64,000 bases of DNA from Lysobacteraceae bacterium (GTDB lineage Bacteria > Pseudomonadota > Gammaproteobacteria > Xanthomonadales > Xanthomonadaceae), in NCBI GenBank assembly GCA_026005075.1, contig BPKJ01000001.1:124001-188000 (forward strand), written 5' to 3'. Below the pieces are notes generated by a model that worked only from the letters and a program-made list of their open reading frames with translations, was not told the origin of the DNA and made no database searches. How positions within the stretch are numbered: position 1 is the first letter of the stretch; each line of letters starts with the position of its first letter. Shown here one piece after another: positions 26,640-38,082 of the stretch. A program made the position numbers and the translations under genes.

Positions 26640-27421
26640 CGCTCCTGATCCTGCGCTGCGCCGGCCAGCCGCGCCATGCGCTCGGCATCGGCGAGGATGC
26701 CGTGCAGGATGCGCAGCTCGCGCTCGCTGGGCCGGGCACGGTAGAACAGGCGCCGCAGGCGCCGCATCACCGTGTCCGGCGCGCGCCCCTTGTGGAAGTC
26801 GATGGCATGGAGGGCGCGGTCGAGGTGGGCGAAGAAGCCCTCCAGCTGGCCGTGCGCCGCCGCCGGCTCGCCGGCCTCGGCCTCGGCCTCGGTCGCGCCG
26901 GCCGCCGCCGCGCCTTCGAGCCAGGCCGCGCGCAGTTCCCAGGCCATCAGCTGGACCGCCGCGGCGAGGTTGAGCGAGGGAAAGGCCGGATCGGTGGGAA
27001 CGTGGATGGCGGCATGGCAGCGCTGCAACGCGTCGTTGTCGAGGCCGCTGCGCTCGCCACCGAACAGCAGCGCGACCGAGCGCCCCGCCCTCGCGGCGGC
27101 GAGCAGCTCGGCCGCCGCCTCGCGCGGCGAGCGTTCCGGCATGCGCACGCCGCGCCGCCGTGCGGTGGTCCCGAGCACCAGGTCGCAGCCGGCGAGGACC
27201 GGATCGAGCCGGTCGGACCGCACTGCGGCGGCGATCAGGTCCTCGGCACCCGCGGCGAGCGCCAGCGCGTCGCGATGGCCGGGGTCGCACTCGGGCGCGA
27301 CCAGCGCCATCCGCGCAAGGCCCATGGTCTTCATCGCGCGGGCGGCCGATCCGATGTTGCCGGGGTGGGAGGTCCCGACCAGCACCACGGTCACGTTCAG
27401 GAGGGGTTGCTCGGTGGGCAT
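26636..27421 (-). CDS. trmJ: tRNA (cytidine/uridine-32-2'-O)-methyltransferase TrmJ
   Basis: 261 residues of the SPOUT class. [33 protein letters not shown] and [16 protein letters not shown] are the three SpoU/TrmJ motifs forming the trefoil knot that binds S-adenosylmethionine. The C-terminal extension ([35 protein letters not shown]) is TrmJ-specific. It methylates the ribose of position 32 in tRNA anticodon loops. It is divergent from suhB; in many proteobacteria trmJ and suhB are neighbours. It is the first gene of the operon with the PhnD-like and GGDEF/EAL genes. Confidence 0.95.
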   Translation of the reverse strand: MPTEQPLLNVTVVLVGTSHPGNIGSAARAMKTMGLARMALVAPECDPGHRDALALAAGAEDLIAAAVRSDRLDPVLAGCDLVLGTTARRRGVRMPERSPREAAAELLAAARAGRSVALLFGGERSGLDNDALQRCHAAIHVPTDPAFPSLNLAAAVQLMAWELRAAWLEGAAAAGATEAEAEAGEPAAAHGQLEGFFAHLDRALHAIDFHKGRAPDTVMRRLRRLFYRARPSERELRILHGILADAERMARLAGAAQDQER

Positions 27422-27489
27422 CTGCTAGACTTCGCCGTCGTCGCGCCGGCCATGCGGGTTGGGCGCAGGATCTCTCAAAGCGCCATGGA

Positions 27490-28308
27490 ATGCACCGCAT
27501 GCAAAAGCCCGCGGTAACCGTAATGATCAAGGCCGCAAGGCAGGCCGGCAACACCATCCTGCGGCAGATCGGCCGGATCGAGAGCCTGCACGTGGTGGAG
27601 AAGGCCCGCCACGACTTCGCGTCCGAGGTCGATGCCCAGGCCGAGAAGGACATCGTCCGCGAGCTGAAGCGCGCCTTCCCGCGCCACGCCTTCCTCGGCG
27701 AGGAGGGCGGGCTGCAGGGCAGCGGCGACCACGGCTTCGTCATCGACCCGCTGGACGGCACCAGCAACTACCTGCACGGCATCCCCCACTACTGCGTCTC
27801 CATCGCCATGCTCGAGCGCGGCGAGCCCGTGCACGCGGTGGTCTTCGATCCGCTGCGCAACGAGATCTTCTACGCCAGCAAGGGCTGCGGCGCCTACCTC
27901 AACGAACGAAGGATCCGCGTCAGCCAGCGCCAGGAGCTCACGGGCGCCCTGCTCGCGACCGGCTTCGCGCCCCGCGAACGCAAGCGCATCGGCCCGCAGC
28001 TGGAGGCCATCCGCCGCCTGCTGGCCGAGCACGAGGCCGAGGACGTGCGACGCACCGGCTCGGCCGCGCTGGACCTTGCCTACGTCGCCGCCGGGCGGGT
28101 GGACGGCTACTTCGAGGCCGGGGTCAAGCCCTGGGACATCGCGGCCGGCATGCTGCTGGTACGCGAGGCGGGGGGGCGTGTCTGCGACTTCCGCGGCCGC
28201 TCCGAGGGCCTGCTCGACCGCGGCCAGATCCTCGCCGCCAACGTCCGCCTCTGCGACCCGCTGCAGAAGGTGATGGTCGAGTCGGGCTACGCCGCCGCCT
28301 TCGACTGA
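27490..28308 (+). CDS. suhB: Inositol-1-monophosphatase family protein SuhB
   Basis: 272 residues. Metal-binding motifs are EEGG ([10 protein letters not shown]), [19 protein letters not shown] and, near the end, [18 protein letters not shown]. SuhB hydrolyses inositol monophosphate and in E. coli also joins the rRNA antitermination complex. The start [21 protein letters not shown] aligns with E. coli MHPML...RAARKAGN, so I chose 27490 over the ATG nine bases later; the Shine-Dalgarno is weak. A GC hairpin (28348-28367) lies after the stop, between it and convergent secF. Confidence 0.94.
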   Translation: MHRMQKPAVTVMIKAARQAGNTILRQIGRIESLHVVEKARHDFASEVDAQAEKDIVRELKRAFPRHAFLGEEGGLQGSGDHGFVIDPLDGTSNYLHGIPHYCVSIAMLERGEPVHAVVFDPLRNEIFYASKGCGAYLNERRIRVSQRQELTGALLATGFAPRERKRIGPQLEAIRRLLAEHEAEDVRRTGSAALDLAYVAAGRVDGYFEAGVKPWDIAAGMLLVREAGGRVCDFRGRSEGLLDRGQILAANVRLCDPLQKVMVESGYAAAFD

Positions 28309-28347
28309 GTCGGTCCCGCCGGGGCCGGGCCCTCCGACGCGCGACGC

Positions 28348-28367
28348 GCGCCCGCTGCCGCGGGCGC
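28348..28367. terminator. GC hairpin between suhB and secF
   Basis: GCGCCCGC pairs with GCGGGCGC around the loop TGCC. There is no T tract. It lies in the 94-base gap between convergent genes and may help to end transcription of either. Confidence 0.4.
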
Positions 28368-28402
28368 CAACCTCGCCCCGAGGCCGGAACGGCGCTCCCC
28401 GG

Positions 28403-29383
28403 CTACGGACGGCGCGCCAGCTCGGCCTCGTCGCGGGCCTTGGGCAGCAGATCCTGCTTGCTGACCCCCAGCGCCAGCAGCAGCGGGCTCGCAAAGAAGA
28501 TCGACGAGAGCGTGCCGACCACGATGCCGACGATCAGTGCCAGCGAGAAACCTTCCAGCGCAGGGCCACCGAACAGGTAGAGCGCGACCACCGTGAGCAG
28601 CGTGGTCAGCGAGGTCATGATGGTGCGCGAGAGCGTCTGGTTGACCGCGAGGTTGAGGATCTCCTCCGGCGAGGCCTTGCGGCTCGAGCGGAACAGTTCG
28701 CGGACACGGTCGAAGACCACGATCTTGTCGTTCACCGAGTAGCCATCGACGGCGAGGATCGCCGCCAGCACGGTCAGGTCGAAGTCCAGACCGAGCAGCG
28801 AGAAGAAGCCCAGGGTGACGATCACGTCGTGCAGCTCGCCGGCCACGGTCGCCACCGCGAACTTCCACTCGAAGCGCAGGGCGATGTAGATCAGGATGCC
28901 CGCCAGCACGACCAGCACCGCGACGATGCCGTTGTAGGCGAGATCCGCCCCCACCTGGGGCCCGACGAACTCGCTGCGCTTGATCTCCACTCGGTGACCG
29001 CCGGCATCCAGCGCCTCGAGGATCTTCTGCCCGACGGCGGCGTTGCGGCCGTCCAGGCTGGAACCGGCCGCGTCGTCTTCGCCCTCGGCAAGCCGTGCCA
29101 CCGCCTCGGGCGAGAGCCGGATCGAGAAGTTGGTGGCCGAGAAGCGCTGCACGATCGCCCCCTCGACCCCGGCGGCCTCCAGGCTGCGCACGACCTCGGA
29201 CTGCTCCACCGGCGCCTCGTAGACGACCTCGACCAGCGTGCCGCCGGTGAAGTCGAGGGCGAAGTTCAATCCGCGCGTGGCCAGCGAGACGATCGAGACC
29301 AGAACCAGCACGAGGCCGATGCCGAGCGTGATCCGGCGGATTCCCAGGAAGTTGACGTTGCTGTTGGGATTGAAGAATTCCAT
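28403..29383 (-). CDS. secF: Protein-export membrane protein SecF
   Basis: 326 residues and six membrane segments, with the SecF N-terminal motif FALDFTGGTLVEV, the periplasmic P1 domain, and the conserved cytoplasmic-side VNDKIVVFDRVRELFR. SecF works with SecD and YajC to use the proton gradient to pull preproteins through SecYEG. One oddity is Asp in AILAVDGYSVND, where many homologues have Ile in this membrane segment. It is preceded by secD (15-base gap) and is the last gene of queA-tgt-yajC-secD-secF. Confidence 0.97.
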   Translation of the reverse strand: MEFFNPNSNVNFLGIRRITLGIGLVLVLVSIVSLATRGLNFALDFTGGTLVEVVYEAPVEQSEVVRSLEAAGVEGAIVQRFSATNFSIRLSPEAVARLAEGEDDAAGSSLDGRNAAVGQKILEALDAGGHRVEIKRSEFVGPQVGADLAYNGIVAVLVVLAGILIYIALRFEWKFAVATVAGELHDVIVTLGFFSLLGLDFDLTVLAAILAVDGYSVNDKIVVFDRVRELFRSSRKASPEEILNLAVNQTLSRTIMTSLTTLLTVVALYLFGGPALEGFSLALIVGIVVGTLSSIFFASPLLLALGVSKQDLLPKARDEAELARRP

Positions 29384-29398
29384 GGCGGGTATCCGGGC

Positions 29399-31273
29399 TC
29401 AGACCGAGATGCGGGCAAGCTTCTTGCGCCGACCGTAGATCAGGGTGACGACCGCGCGGCTGACCGTCACCGAGGTGAACATCGAGGTCAGCACGCCGAA
29501 GAACAGCACCACTGCAAAGCCGCGCACCGGGCCGCTGCCGAAGGAGAACAGGGCCATGGCGGCGATCAGCTTGGTGACGTTGGAATCGAGGATGACCGTC
29601 CACGCCCGCTCGTAGCCGGCGCGGATCGATCCCACCGGCGTGTTGCCGGCCCGCAGCTCCTCGCGCACACGCTCGAGGATGAGGACGTTGCCGTCGATGG
29701 CCATGCCGAGGGTGAGCACGATGCCGGCGATGCCGGGCATGGTCAGCGTCGCATCGACGAAGCTGAGCGCCGCGCAGAGCATGAGCAGGTTCATGAACAG
29801 GGCGAAGATCGCCACCACGCCCATGACCTTGTAGTAGACCACCATCAGCGCCATCACCAGCGCAAAGCCGAGCAGGATCGCGCGCACGCCGGCGTCGATG
29901 TTCTCCTGCCCCAGCGAGGGCCCGATCACCCGCTCCTCGACGATGTCGACCGGCGCGGCCAGCGAGCCGGCACGGAGCAGCAGGGCGAGTTCGCTCGCCT
30001 CCTGGCTGGAGTCGAGCCCGGTGGTCTGGAAGTTCTTGCCGAACACCCCTTGGATGGTGGCGACCGAGATCACCTCCTCGTTGACCTTGGTCGAACGCAC
30101 CTCCTTGCCGTCGACGATGCGGGTCTCGGGCACGCGCTCGATGAACACGACCGCCATCGGCTTGCCGACGTTCTCGCGGGTGAAGTCCAGCATCCGCTGG
30201 CCGCCGACCCCGTTGAGCCGCACCGACACCATCGGCGTCCCGCTCTGCGGGTCGAAACCGGGCTGGGCGTCGACCAGCTGGTCGCCGGAGGCGATCACCC
30301 GCTTGGAGAGCAGCACCGGGACGCGGCTGCCATCCGGACCACGTTCACGCCGGTAGTACAGCCGCGCGTCCGGCGGCACCCGCCCGGTCCGCGCGGCCTC
30401 GAAGGCCGCTCCGACGTCGCCGACCACGGCCCGGTACTCGAGGGTCGCGGTGGCGCCGAGGATCTTCTTGGCCTGCGCCGTGTCCTGCACGCCCGGGAGC
30501 TGCACCACGATGCGTGACTTGCCCTGCCGCAGGATGACCGGCTCGGCGACACCCAGCTCGTCGACACGCTTTCTGAGGGTGCCGATGTTCTGCTCAAGCG
30601 CCTTGTCGGCGATCTCCTGCATCGCGGTCTCGCTGACGTTCGCCAGCAGCCGGGTCGGACTGTCGCCGTCGCGGACCACGAGCTCGGGGATCTCCGCGCC
30701 GATCATCGCCGCGACCCGATCGCGGTCCTCCGCCTGGCGGAGATCGATCACGATCCCGCCGTTGGCCCGACTGACCTCGGAATAGCCGATCCGGCGCTCA
30801 CGCAACATCGAGCGGATGTCGTCGACGATGGCGTTCTCGCGCTTCTCCAGCGCAGCCTTCTGGTCGACCTCCATCAGGAAATGCACGCCACCTTGCAGAT
30901 CGAGGCCCAGCACCATCGGCGTGGCGCCGATCGCCTCCAGCCAGTCCGGGACCGTCGAGGCGAGGTTCAGCGCCACGTTGTAGCCATCGCGCAGTTCCTT
31001 GCGCAGCAGGTCGGCGGCCACCAGCTGGACCTCCGGCGTGGGCAGCCGCACCAGCAGGCTCTGCGCCTGGATCTCGACCGACTTGAAGTCGATCTTTTCC
31101 TTTTCCAGGACGCCCAGCACCCGCTCGCGCAGGGCATCGTCGACCTGCGCACCGCGGTTGGCGGTGATCTGGACCGCCGGATCCTTGGGGAAGACGTTGG
31201 GCAGTGCGTAGAGCACGCTGATCAGCCCGAGGATCAGGACCAGCGCGTACTTCCAGCGGGGAAACTCAAGCAT
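29399..31273 (-). CDS. secD: Protein translocase subunit SecD
   Basis: 624 residues. The first membrane segment (WKYALVLILGLISVLYALPN) is followed by the large periplasmic domain with GLDLQGGVHFLMEV and then five membrane helices, including AIDGNVLILERVREELRAG. It is typical in length and order for gammaproteobacterial SecD and forms the inner-membrane SecDF-YajC complex that assists late steps of export. It lies 50 bases downstream of yajC and just before secF. Confidence 0.98.
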   Translation of the reverse strand: MLEFPRWKYALVLILGLISVLYALPNVFPKDPAVQITANRGAQVDDALRERVLGVLEKEKIDFKSVEIQAQSLLVRLPTPEVQLVAADLLRKELRDGYNVALNLASTVPDWLEAIGATPMVLGLDLQGGVHFLMEVDQKAALEKRENAIVDDIRSMLRERRIGYSEVSRANGGIVIDLRQAEDRDRVAAMIGAEIPELVVRDGDSPTRLLANVSETAMQEIADKALEQNIGTLRKRVDELGVAEPVILRQGKSRIVVQLPGVQDTAQAKKILGATATLEYRAVVGDVGAAFEAARTGRVPPDARLYYRRERGPDGSRVPVLLSKRVIASGDQLVDAQPGFDPQSGTPMVSVRLNGVGGQRMLDFTRENVGKPMAVVFIERVPETRIVDGKEVRSTKVNEEVISVATIQGVFGKNFQTTGLDSSQEASELALLLRAGSLAAPVDIVEERVIGPSLGQENIDAGVRAILLGFALVMALMVVYYKVMGVVAIFALFMNLLMLCAALSFVDATLTMPGIAGIVLTLGMAIDGNVLILERVREELRAGNTPVGSIRAGYERAWTVILDSNVTKLIAAMALFSFGSGPVRGFAVVLFFGVLTSMFTSVTVSRAVVTLIYGRRKKLARISV

Positions 31274-31323
31274 GGCGCATCCGGGGCGGCGCGGACGCCG
31301 CAGTCAGGAACGTGGAAACGGGA

Positions 31324-31662
31324 TCAGGCGGACTTCAGCGTGCCCTTGGGCAGGACCGCCGTGATGGCGTGCTTCTGGATCTTCACCTTGACGTTGCTGG
31401 CCACCTCGACGGTGACGAAGGCCTCGCCGATCTCGTCGACACGCCCGGCCATGCCGCCCGCGGTGACGACCTCGTCCCCCTTGGCCAGGGCCTGCAGCAT
31501 CGCCCGGTGCTCCTTCGCGCGCTTGCTCTGCGGCCGGATGATGAAGAAGTAGAAGACCACGAAGAACACCGCCAGCATGATGGGCAGCGACCAGGGCGAG
31601 GGTTGCGGCTGGCCGGCAGCCTGGGCCATGGCGGGGGAAACGAGCAGGTCGAGCAGGTCCAT
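31324..31662 (-). CDS. yajC: Preprotein translocase subunit YajC
   Basis: 112 residues. A single membrane anchor, LPIMLAVFFVVFYFFIIRPQ, is followed by SKRAKEHRAMLQALAKGDEVVTAGG, the YajC signature. It associates with SecDF at SecYEG. The start giving MDLLDLLVSPAMAQ fits the family. A -10-like CATAAT lies at 31731-31726 on the minus strand, in the 151-base gap after tgt, so yajC-secDF can be transcribed separately from queA-tgt. Confidence 0.96.
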   Translation of the reverse strand: MDLLDLLVSPAMAQAAGQPQPSPWSLPIMLAVFFVVFYFFIIRPQSKRAKEHRAMLQALAKGDEVVTAGGMAGRVDEIGEAFVTVEVASNVKVKIQKHAITAVLPKGTLKSA

Positions 31663-31725
31663 ACGGGTTCTCGCTGGGTTCGGAAGACGGCCGGACCGGC
31701 GCGTGGCCGGGTCCAAAGGGCGGCG

Positions 31726-31731
31726 ATTATG
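31726..31731 (-). promoter_or_regulatory. Possible -10 element for yajC-secD-secF
   Basis: CATAAT (five of six consensus matches) on the minus strand lies about 64 bases before the yajC start. The -35 region is poor. Confidence 0.35.
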
Positions 31732-31813
31732 CCACGTGGGGACGGACTCCGGATTTCCCAACCGCCGGCCGCCCCCACCCGCCGCGACGGGCTCGCCGGG
31801 GCCGAATGCGCCC

Positions 31814-33963
<2,150 letters not shown>

Positions 33964-34060
33964 GGCGGACCGGGGGCAAGGCGAGCCGGACATTATCGCG
34001 TGCCCGCGGCGGGCCCGGCCACGGCGCCCTGCTCACTGGCCCGGTCGGCGCGGCGGATGG

Positions 34061-34066
34061 TATGCT
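34061..34066 (+). promoter_or_regulatory. Possible -10 element for the aminotransferase gene
   Basis: TATGCT lies about 70 bases before the start. The same hexamer stands upstream of the lipoprotein gene at 38083 and the HNH gene at 41085, which suggests a favoured -10 variant in this genome. No clear -35 is seen. Confidence 0.35.
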
Positions 34067-34134
34067 GAATCCTTTCCTTTCCGGCACTTGCGCGCCGTGC
34101 TGCGCCGCGTGCCAACACGCCTGTGGAGGGCACG

Positions 34135-35637
34135 ATGAGCCTGATCGACAAACTCGAGGACATGCGCCGCTACGGCGGGGCCCCGCGCACCCGTGGCCTG
34201 GACGATGCAACCATCGAACGCTTCGCCGCCAGCCATCCGGAGCTGGTCGAGGCGATCGAGGCCGCGCATGCCATGCACCTTGCCCTGCGCGGCGGCGAGT
34301 TCGAGGAGCTGCTGCGCGCCGACGAGCCGACCCAGATCCGGCAGGTGCAATCCGGCTTCGTCAATTTCTATCCGGACGATGCGGTCAATCCCTACGTGGC
34401 GCTCACCGCGCGTGGCCCGTGGATCGTGACCCTCAAGGGCGCGGTGATCCACGACTCCGGCGGCTACGGCATGCTCGGCATGGGGCACACCCCGAGGGCG
34501 GTGCTGGAGGCACTCGCGCGGCCGCAGGCCATGGCCAACATCATGACGCCCTCGCTCTCGCAGCTGCGCCTCGACCGCGCGCTGCGGCGCGAGATCGGCC
34601 ACACCCGCGGGGGCTGCCCGTTCAGCCGTTTCCTGTGCCTGAACTCGGGCTCGGAGTCGGTCACCCTCGCCGGCCGCATCGCCGACATCAACACCCGCAT
34701 CCACACCGACGAGGGCGGCCGCCACGCGGGCCGCAAGGTCAAGCGCATCGCGGTGCGCGGCGCCTTCCATGGCCGTACCGAGCATCCGGCCCTGTATTCC
34801 GACTCCACGCGCAAGGTCTACGCCCAGCACCTCGCCAGCTACCGGCACCATGCCGAGCAGCTGATCGTGATCGAGCCCTACTCGGTCGAGCAGCTCCGCA
34901 AGGCCTTCGTCGATGCCGACCGCAACGGCTGGCACATCGAGGCCATGTTCCTCGAGCCGGTCATGGGTGAGGGCGACCCCGGCCGCCAGGTCACGCCGGA
35001 GTTCTACGCCGCGGCCCGCGAGCTGACCCTCGCCCACGGCACGCTGCTTCTGGTCGACAGCATCCAGGCCGGGCTGCGCGCCCATGGCGTGCTTTCGATC
35101 GTCGACTACCCGGGCTTCGAGTCGCTCGCGGCGCCGGACATGGAGACCTACTCCAAGGCGCTGAATGCGGGCCAGTACCCGCTCTCGGTGCTGGCCGTGA
35201 ACGAGCGCGCCGCCGAGCTCTACCGCAAGGGCGTCTACGGCAACACGATGACCACCAACCCGCGCGCACTGGACGTCGCCTGCGCCGTGCTCGAGAGCCT
35301 GACCCCGGAGCTGCGCGAGAACATCCGCGCCAAGGGCCGGATGTTCCTCGAGCGTCTGGAGCGGCTGCGCCGGGAGCTGGATGGACGCATCACCAAGGTC
35401 CAGGGCACCGGCCTGCTGTTCAGCTGCGAACTGGCGCCGCAGTACAAGTGCTACGGCACGGGTTCCACCGAGGAGTACCTGCGCGAGCGGGGCATCGGCG
35501 TGATCCACGGCGGTGCCAACTCGCTGCGCTTCACCCCGTGCTTCTCGATCACCGAGGCCGAGGTCGATCTGGTGATCGAGCAGGTCCGCCGCGCGCTCCT
35601 CGAGGGCCCCTGCCAACAGGCGACGCAGGCGGCCTGA
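34135..35637 (+). CDS. Class III (PLP-dependent) aminotransferase
   Basis: 500 residues. Cofactor and substrate regions show LCLNSGSESVTLAGRIAD, RGAFHGRTEHPALYS, FLEPVMGEGDPGRQV, LLVDSIQAGLRAHG (Asp for the pyridine nitrogen) and ETYSKALNAGQYPLS, where the Lys should form the Schiff base. The class transfers amino groups of ornithine, lysine or 4-aminobutyrate-like substrates; the exact amine is not determinable. The insert at the N-terminus (about residues 60-100, FVNFYPDDAVNPYVALT) makes it longer than classical GABA aminotransferases. The ATG is preceded by GGAGGG; an ATG 12 bases upstream lacks a ribosome site. Confidence 0.87.
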   Translation: MSLIDKLEDMRRYGGAPRTRGLDDATIERFAASHPELVEAIEAAHAMHLALRGGEFEELLRADEPTQIRQVQSGFVNFYPDDAVNPYVALTARGPWIVTLKGAVIHDSGGYGMLGMGHTPRAVLEALARPQAMANIMTPSLSQLRLDRALRREIGHTRGGCPFSRFLCLNSGSESVTLAGRIADINTRIHTDEGGRHAGRKVKRIAVRGAFHGRTEHPALYSDSTRKVYAQHLASYRHHAEQLIVIEPYSVEQLRKAFVDADRNGWHIEAMFLEPVMGEGDPGRQVTPEFYAAARELTLAHGTLLLVDSIQAGLRAHGVLSIVDYPGFESLAAPDMETYSKALNAGQYPLSVLAVNERAAELYRKGVYGNTMTTNPRALDVACAVLESLTPELRENIRAKGRMFLERLERLRRELDGRITKVQGTGLLFSCELAPQYKCYGTGSTEEYLRERGIGVIHGGANSLRFTPCFSITEAEVDLVIEQVRRALLEGPCQQATQAA

Positions 35638-35646
35638 TCTGGCAAC

Positions 35647-35678
35647 GCCGGGCGCGCGGCTCCTGCGCTGCGCCCGGC
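35647..35678. terminator. Hairpin between convergent aminotransferase and diguanylate cyclase genes
   Basis: A 9-bp stem, GCCGGGCGC / GCGCCCGGC, with a 14-base loop lies between the two stop codons. There is no T tract, so it could act on either strand. Confidence 0.5.
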
Positions 35679-35685
35679 AGTCGCC

Positions 35686-37023
35686 CTAGCCTCGCTCGAC
35701 GCGGTTGCGGCCGGCCCGCTTGGCTCGGTAGAGGGCCGCGTCGGCACGCGCGAAGACCGCGTCCGGATCCTCCTCGCCGCGAAACTCGGCAAGGCCCGCA
35801 GAGACGGTCACCTGGAGCGGGGCGGCGGCGGCCTGGATGGACCGTTCGGCGATCCTCGCCCGCAACTTCTCGACCACCGCCATGGCCGCGTCGGGCGCGG
35901 TGTCGACGAGCAGCATGACGAACTCCTCGCCACCGGTGCGGGCGACGAAGTCGGTGGCGCGCACCTGCCTCGCCAGCCGCTGCGCGACCTCGCGGATCAC
36001 CACGTCGCCGGCCTGGTGGCCGTGTTCGTCGTTGATCGCCTTGAAACGGTCGATGTCCCAAACCACGAGGCAGAGCGGACGCCCGAAGCGCTTCCAGCGG
36101 CGGTATTCGAGCGCCACACGCTGCTCGTAGGCCAGCCGATTGGGGATGCCGGTGAGGGGGTCGGTGGTGGCGTTGACCTGCTCGCGCGCCAGCGACTCGC
36201 GCAGCCGCCGGGTTTCTGCCTCGAGCTGCTCGACCCGGCTGCGCATGCGCTCGGCCCGTTCGCGATAGGCCTCCGCACGCGCGGACTCGCGCAGGCGAAA
36301 GGCACGCAGGTGGGCATCCATCGCCTCGAGGCGCTGGGCGACCTGGCTGCGCAGGGCCTCGAGGTCCTGCGCCTGCTGGACGCTGGCGGTGAGGTCGCGG
36401 ACCTCGCCACGCATGCGTTCATCGAGCTCGCGCCGGCTCGCGCTCGCGGCCTCGCGCTCGGCGGCCTCGCCCTTGAGGTAGCCGAGAAACTCGCTCAGCC
36501 GGCTGTCGACCTGCTGCAGCACCCGCTGCAGATCGGCCTGCGCGAGCCTCGATCGCTCGCGCTGGGCAGCGATCAGGTCCGACAGCTGGGCGCAGAATCC
36601 CACCGCGTCCTCCAAACCGCGGGCCTGCTGCAGCAGGCCGCGGAGCTCCGCGACGCGGGGCTGCAGGCCGGGATCGAGCTCGAGTCCGCCGAGCAGGTCG
36701 TCCAGCGCGCCGCGCAGGTCGTCCTCGATGCGCAGCGAGGCATCGTCCCGGGCCCGCTGCACGGCGGGGGTCTCGGTGCGCGCCAGCGCCTCGGAGAGTG
36801 CTCCCAGCGCCTGCTCCAGATCCCCTTCCTGCAAGGGCCCGCGCAGCAGGTCCTGGATCCGGTCCAGCACCGCATCCAGCTCTGCCCCCAGTCCGCGGGC
36901 GGCAAGGCAGAGCCGCGCGGCCAGCCGGCGCAGCAAGGCCTCGGCCTGCTCCCAGCGGCGCCGCGCATCGTCCTGCTCGCGCTCGAGCTCGAGGTAGCGC
37001 GATTTCCAGAGGTCCTCGCTCAT
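35686..37023 (-). CDS. Diguanylate cyclase with long coiled-coil N-terminal region
   Basis: 445 residues, with no signal peptide or membrane segment. Residues 1 to about 275 are almost wholly helical and charged with heptad-like repeats (ERAERMRSRVEQLEAETRRLRESLA), and the GGDEF domain fills about 285-445. The active site is RTGGEEFVML, and an inhibitory I-site RATD lies five residues upstream, so product inhibition is likely. NRLAYEQRVALEYRRWKRFG and WDIDRFKAINDEHGH match the fold. It makes c-di-GMP. Its ATG overlaps the stop of the GAF/GGDEF gene by four bases (ATGA), so two cyclases are translationally coupled. Confidence 0.92.
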   Translation of the reverse strand: MSEDLWKSRYLELEREQDDARRRWEQAEALLRRLAARLCLAARGLGAELDAVLDRIQDLLRGPLQEGDLEQALGALSEALARTETPAVQRARDDASLRIEDDLRGALDDLLGGLELDPGLQPRVAELRGLLQQARGLEDAVGFCAQLSDLIAAQRERSRLAQADLQRVLQQVDSRLSEFLGYLKGEAAEREAASASRRELDERMRGEVRDLTASVQQAQDLEALRSQVAQRLEAMDAHLRAFRLRESARAEAYRERAERMRSRVEQLEAETRRLRESLAREQVNATTDPLTGIPNRLAYEQRVALEYRRWKRFGRPLCLVVWDIDRFKAINDEHGHQAGDVVIREVAQRLARQVRATDFVARTGGEEFVMLLVDTAPDAAMAVVEKLRARIAERSIQAAAAPLQVTVSAGLAEFRGEEDPDAVFARADAALYRAKRAGRNRVERG

Positions 37024-37979
37024 GCCGGCCTGCCGTGGCGCTTCTTGTGCTCGATCAGCAGCAGGTCGGCCTCGGCCAGCGCCTCTTCCAGCGAGCCGAG
37101 CACGCCAGCCCAGCTCCAGGTCAGAGTCGCATCGACATGGGCCCGCGCCAGCGCACCGCGGATGCGGTCGACGACCTGGGCGGCCACGTTGTGCTCGACC
37201 CCGCCGAGCAGCATGGCGAACTCGTCGCCGCCCAGCCGCGCCACCACGTCGCGCGAGCGGGTCTGGGTGGTCAGGACCCGGGCGAGCCGGTGGATCAGCG
37301 CATCGCCCGCGTCATGCCCCTCGCTGTCGTTGACGCGCTTGAGTCCGTCCAGATCGACCAGCACCACCGCGGCCGAGCTGCCGGTGCGCGCGATCCGCGC
37401 CTGCTCCTGCTCCATGGCCAGCTCCCAGCCGCGCCGGTTGAGCACGCCGGTCATCGGGTCGGTGCGTGACTCGAGCTCGGCGCGTTCGGCGCGCCGCCGC
37501 GTGTCCTCGATCAGCTCCTCGTGGGCCAGGTAGGTGGTGACCACCCGCGCCGCGGCGCCCAGCCGCGGCAGCAGCTCGACCGGGTCGAGATCGAGCGGCT
37601 CGGGATGGAAGCCGCACACGGTCCCGAACAGCTCGCCATGCCCGTTGTGGATCGGATGACCGGCAAAGGCGGCGAAACGGAAATGCTGCTGCAGTCCGCA
37701 GTCCGCATAGACCGGCACCCTGCCCACGTCCCCCGCCACGCAGGGCGCCTCGCCGGCCACCATGTGCACGCAGGGCGTGGACCTCCAGTCGAAGGTCGCG
37801 CCGCGCACGAAGCCGTAGCGCCGGTCGCGGACCGCCAGCGGGATCCACTGGTCGCCCTCGACCTTGGTGACCATCCACAGCCCCATGCCGGCAAGCGGCG
37901 CGAGCAACTCGGCCACCGCCTCGACCGCCTGTTCGAGGGTCGAGAACGGGGCGACGACGGGCGGGGCCTTCACGGTCAT
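37020..37979 (-). CDS. Diguanylate cyclase with GAF sensor domain
   Basis: 319 residues. A GAF-like domain covers about 10-165, with VKAPPVVAPFSTLEQAVEAV, CVHMVAGEAPCVAGDV and GHPIHNGHGELFGTVCGF; the His/Cys residues invite a redox or ligand-sensing idea, but none is proven. The GGDEF domain (about 180-319) has RLGGDEFAML and an I-site RSRD five residues before it. It is cytoplasmic. The start giving MTVKAPP has GAGG upstream. It is the first of the coupled cyclase pair. The 103-base gap to the divergent lipoprotein gene has TATACT on the minus strand (38060-38055), a possible -10. Confidence 0.9.
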   Translation of the reverse strand: MTVKAPPVVAPFSTLEQAVEAVAELLAPLAGMGLWMVTKVEGDQWIPLAVRDRRYGFVRGATFDWRSTPCVHMVAGEAPCVAGDVGRVPVYADCGLQQHFRFAAFAGHPIHNGHGELFGTVCGFHPEPLDLDPVELLPRLGAAARVVTTYLAHEELIEDTRRRAERAELESRTDPMTGVLNRRGWELAMEQEQARIARTGSSAAVVLVDLDGLKRVNDSEGHDAGDALIHRLARVLTTQTRSRDVVARLGGDEFAMLLGGVEHNVAAQVVDRIRGALARAHVDATLTWSWAGVLGSLEEALAEADLLLIEHKKRHGRPA

Positions 37980-38082
37980 GCGCAACCTCGGTGATGGAGC
38001 CAGCGGGGCACGGCACGCGCCGCTGGGAACGCGGCCGTCCTTGCTATGCTTGGCCGAGTATACGGCCGAGCACGGAGCAGGC

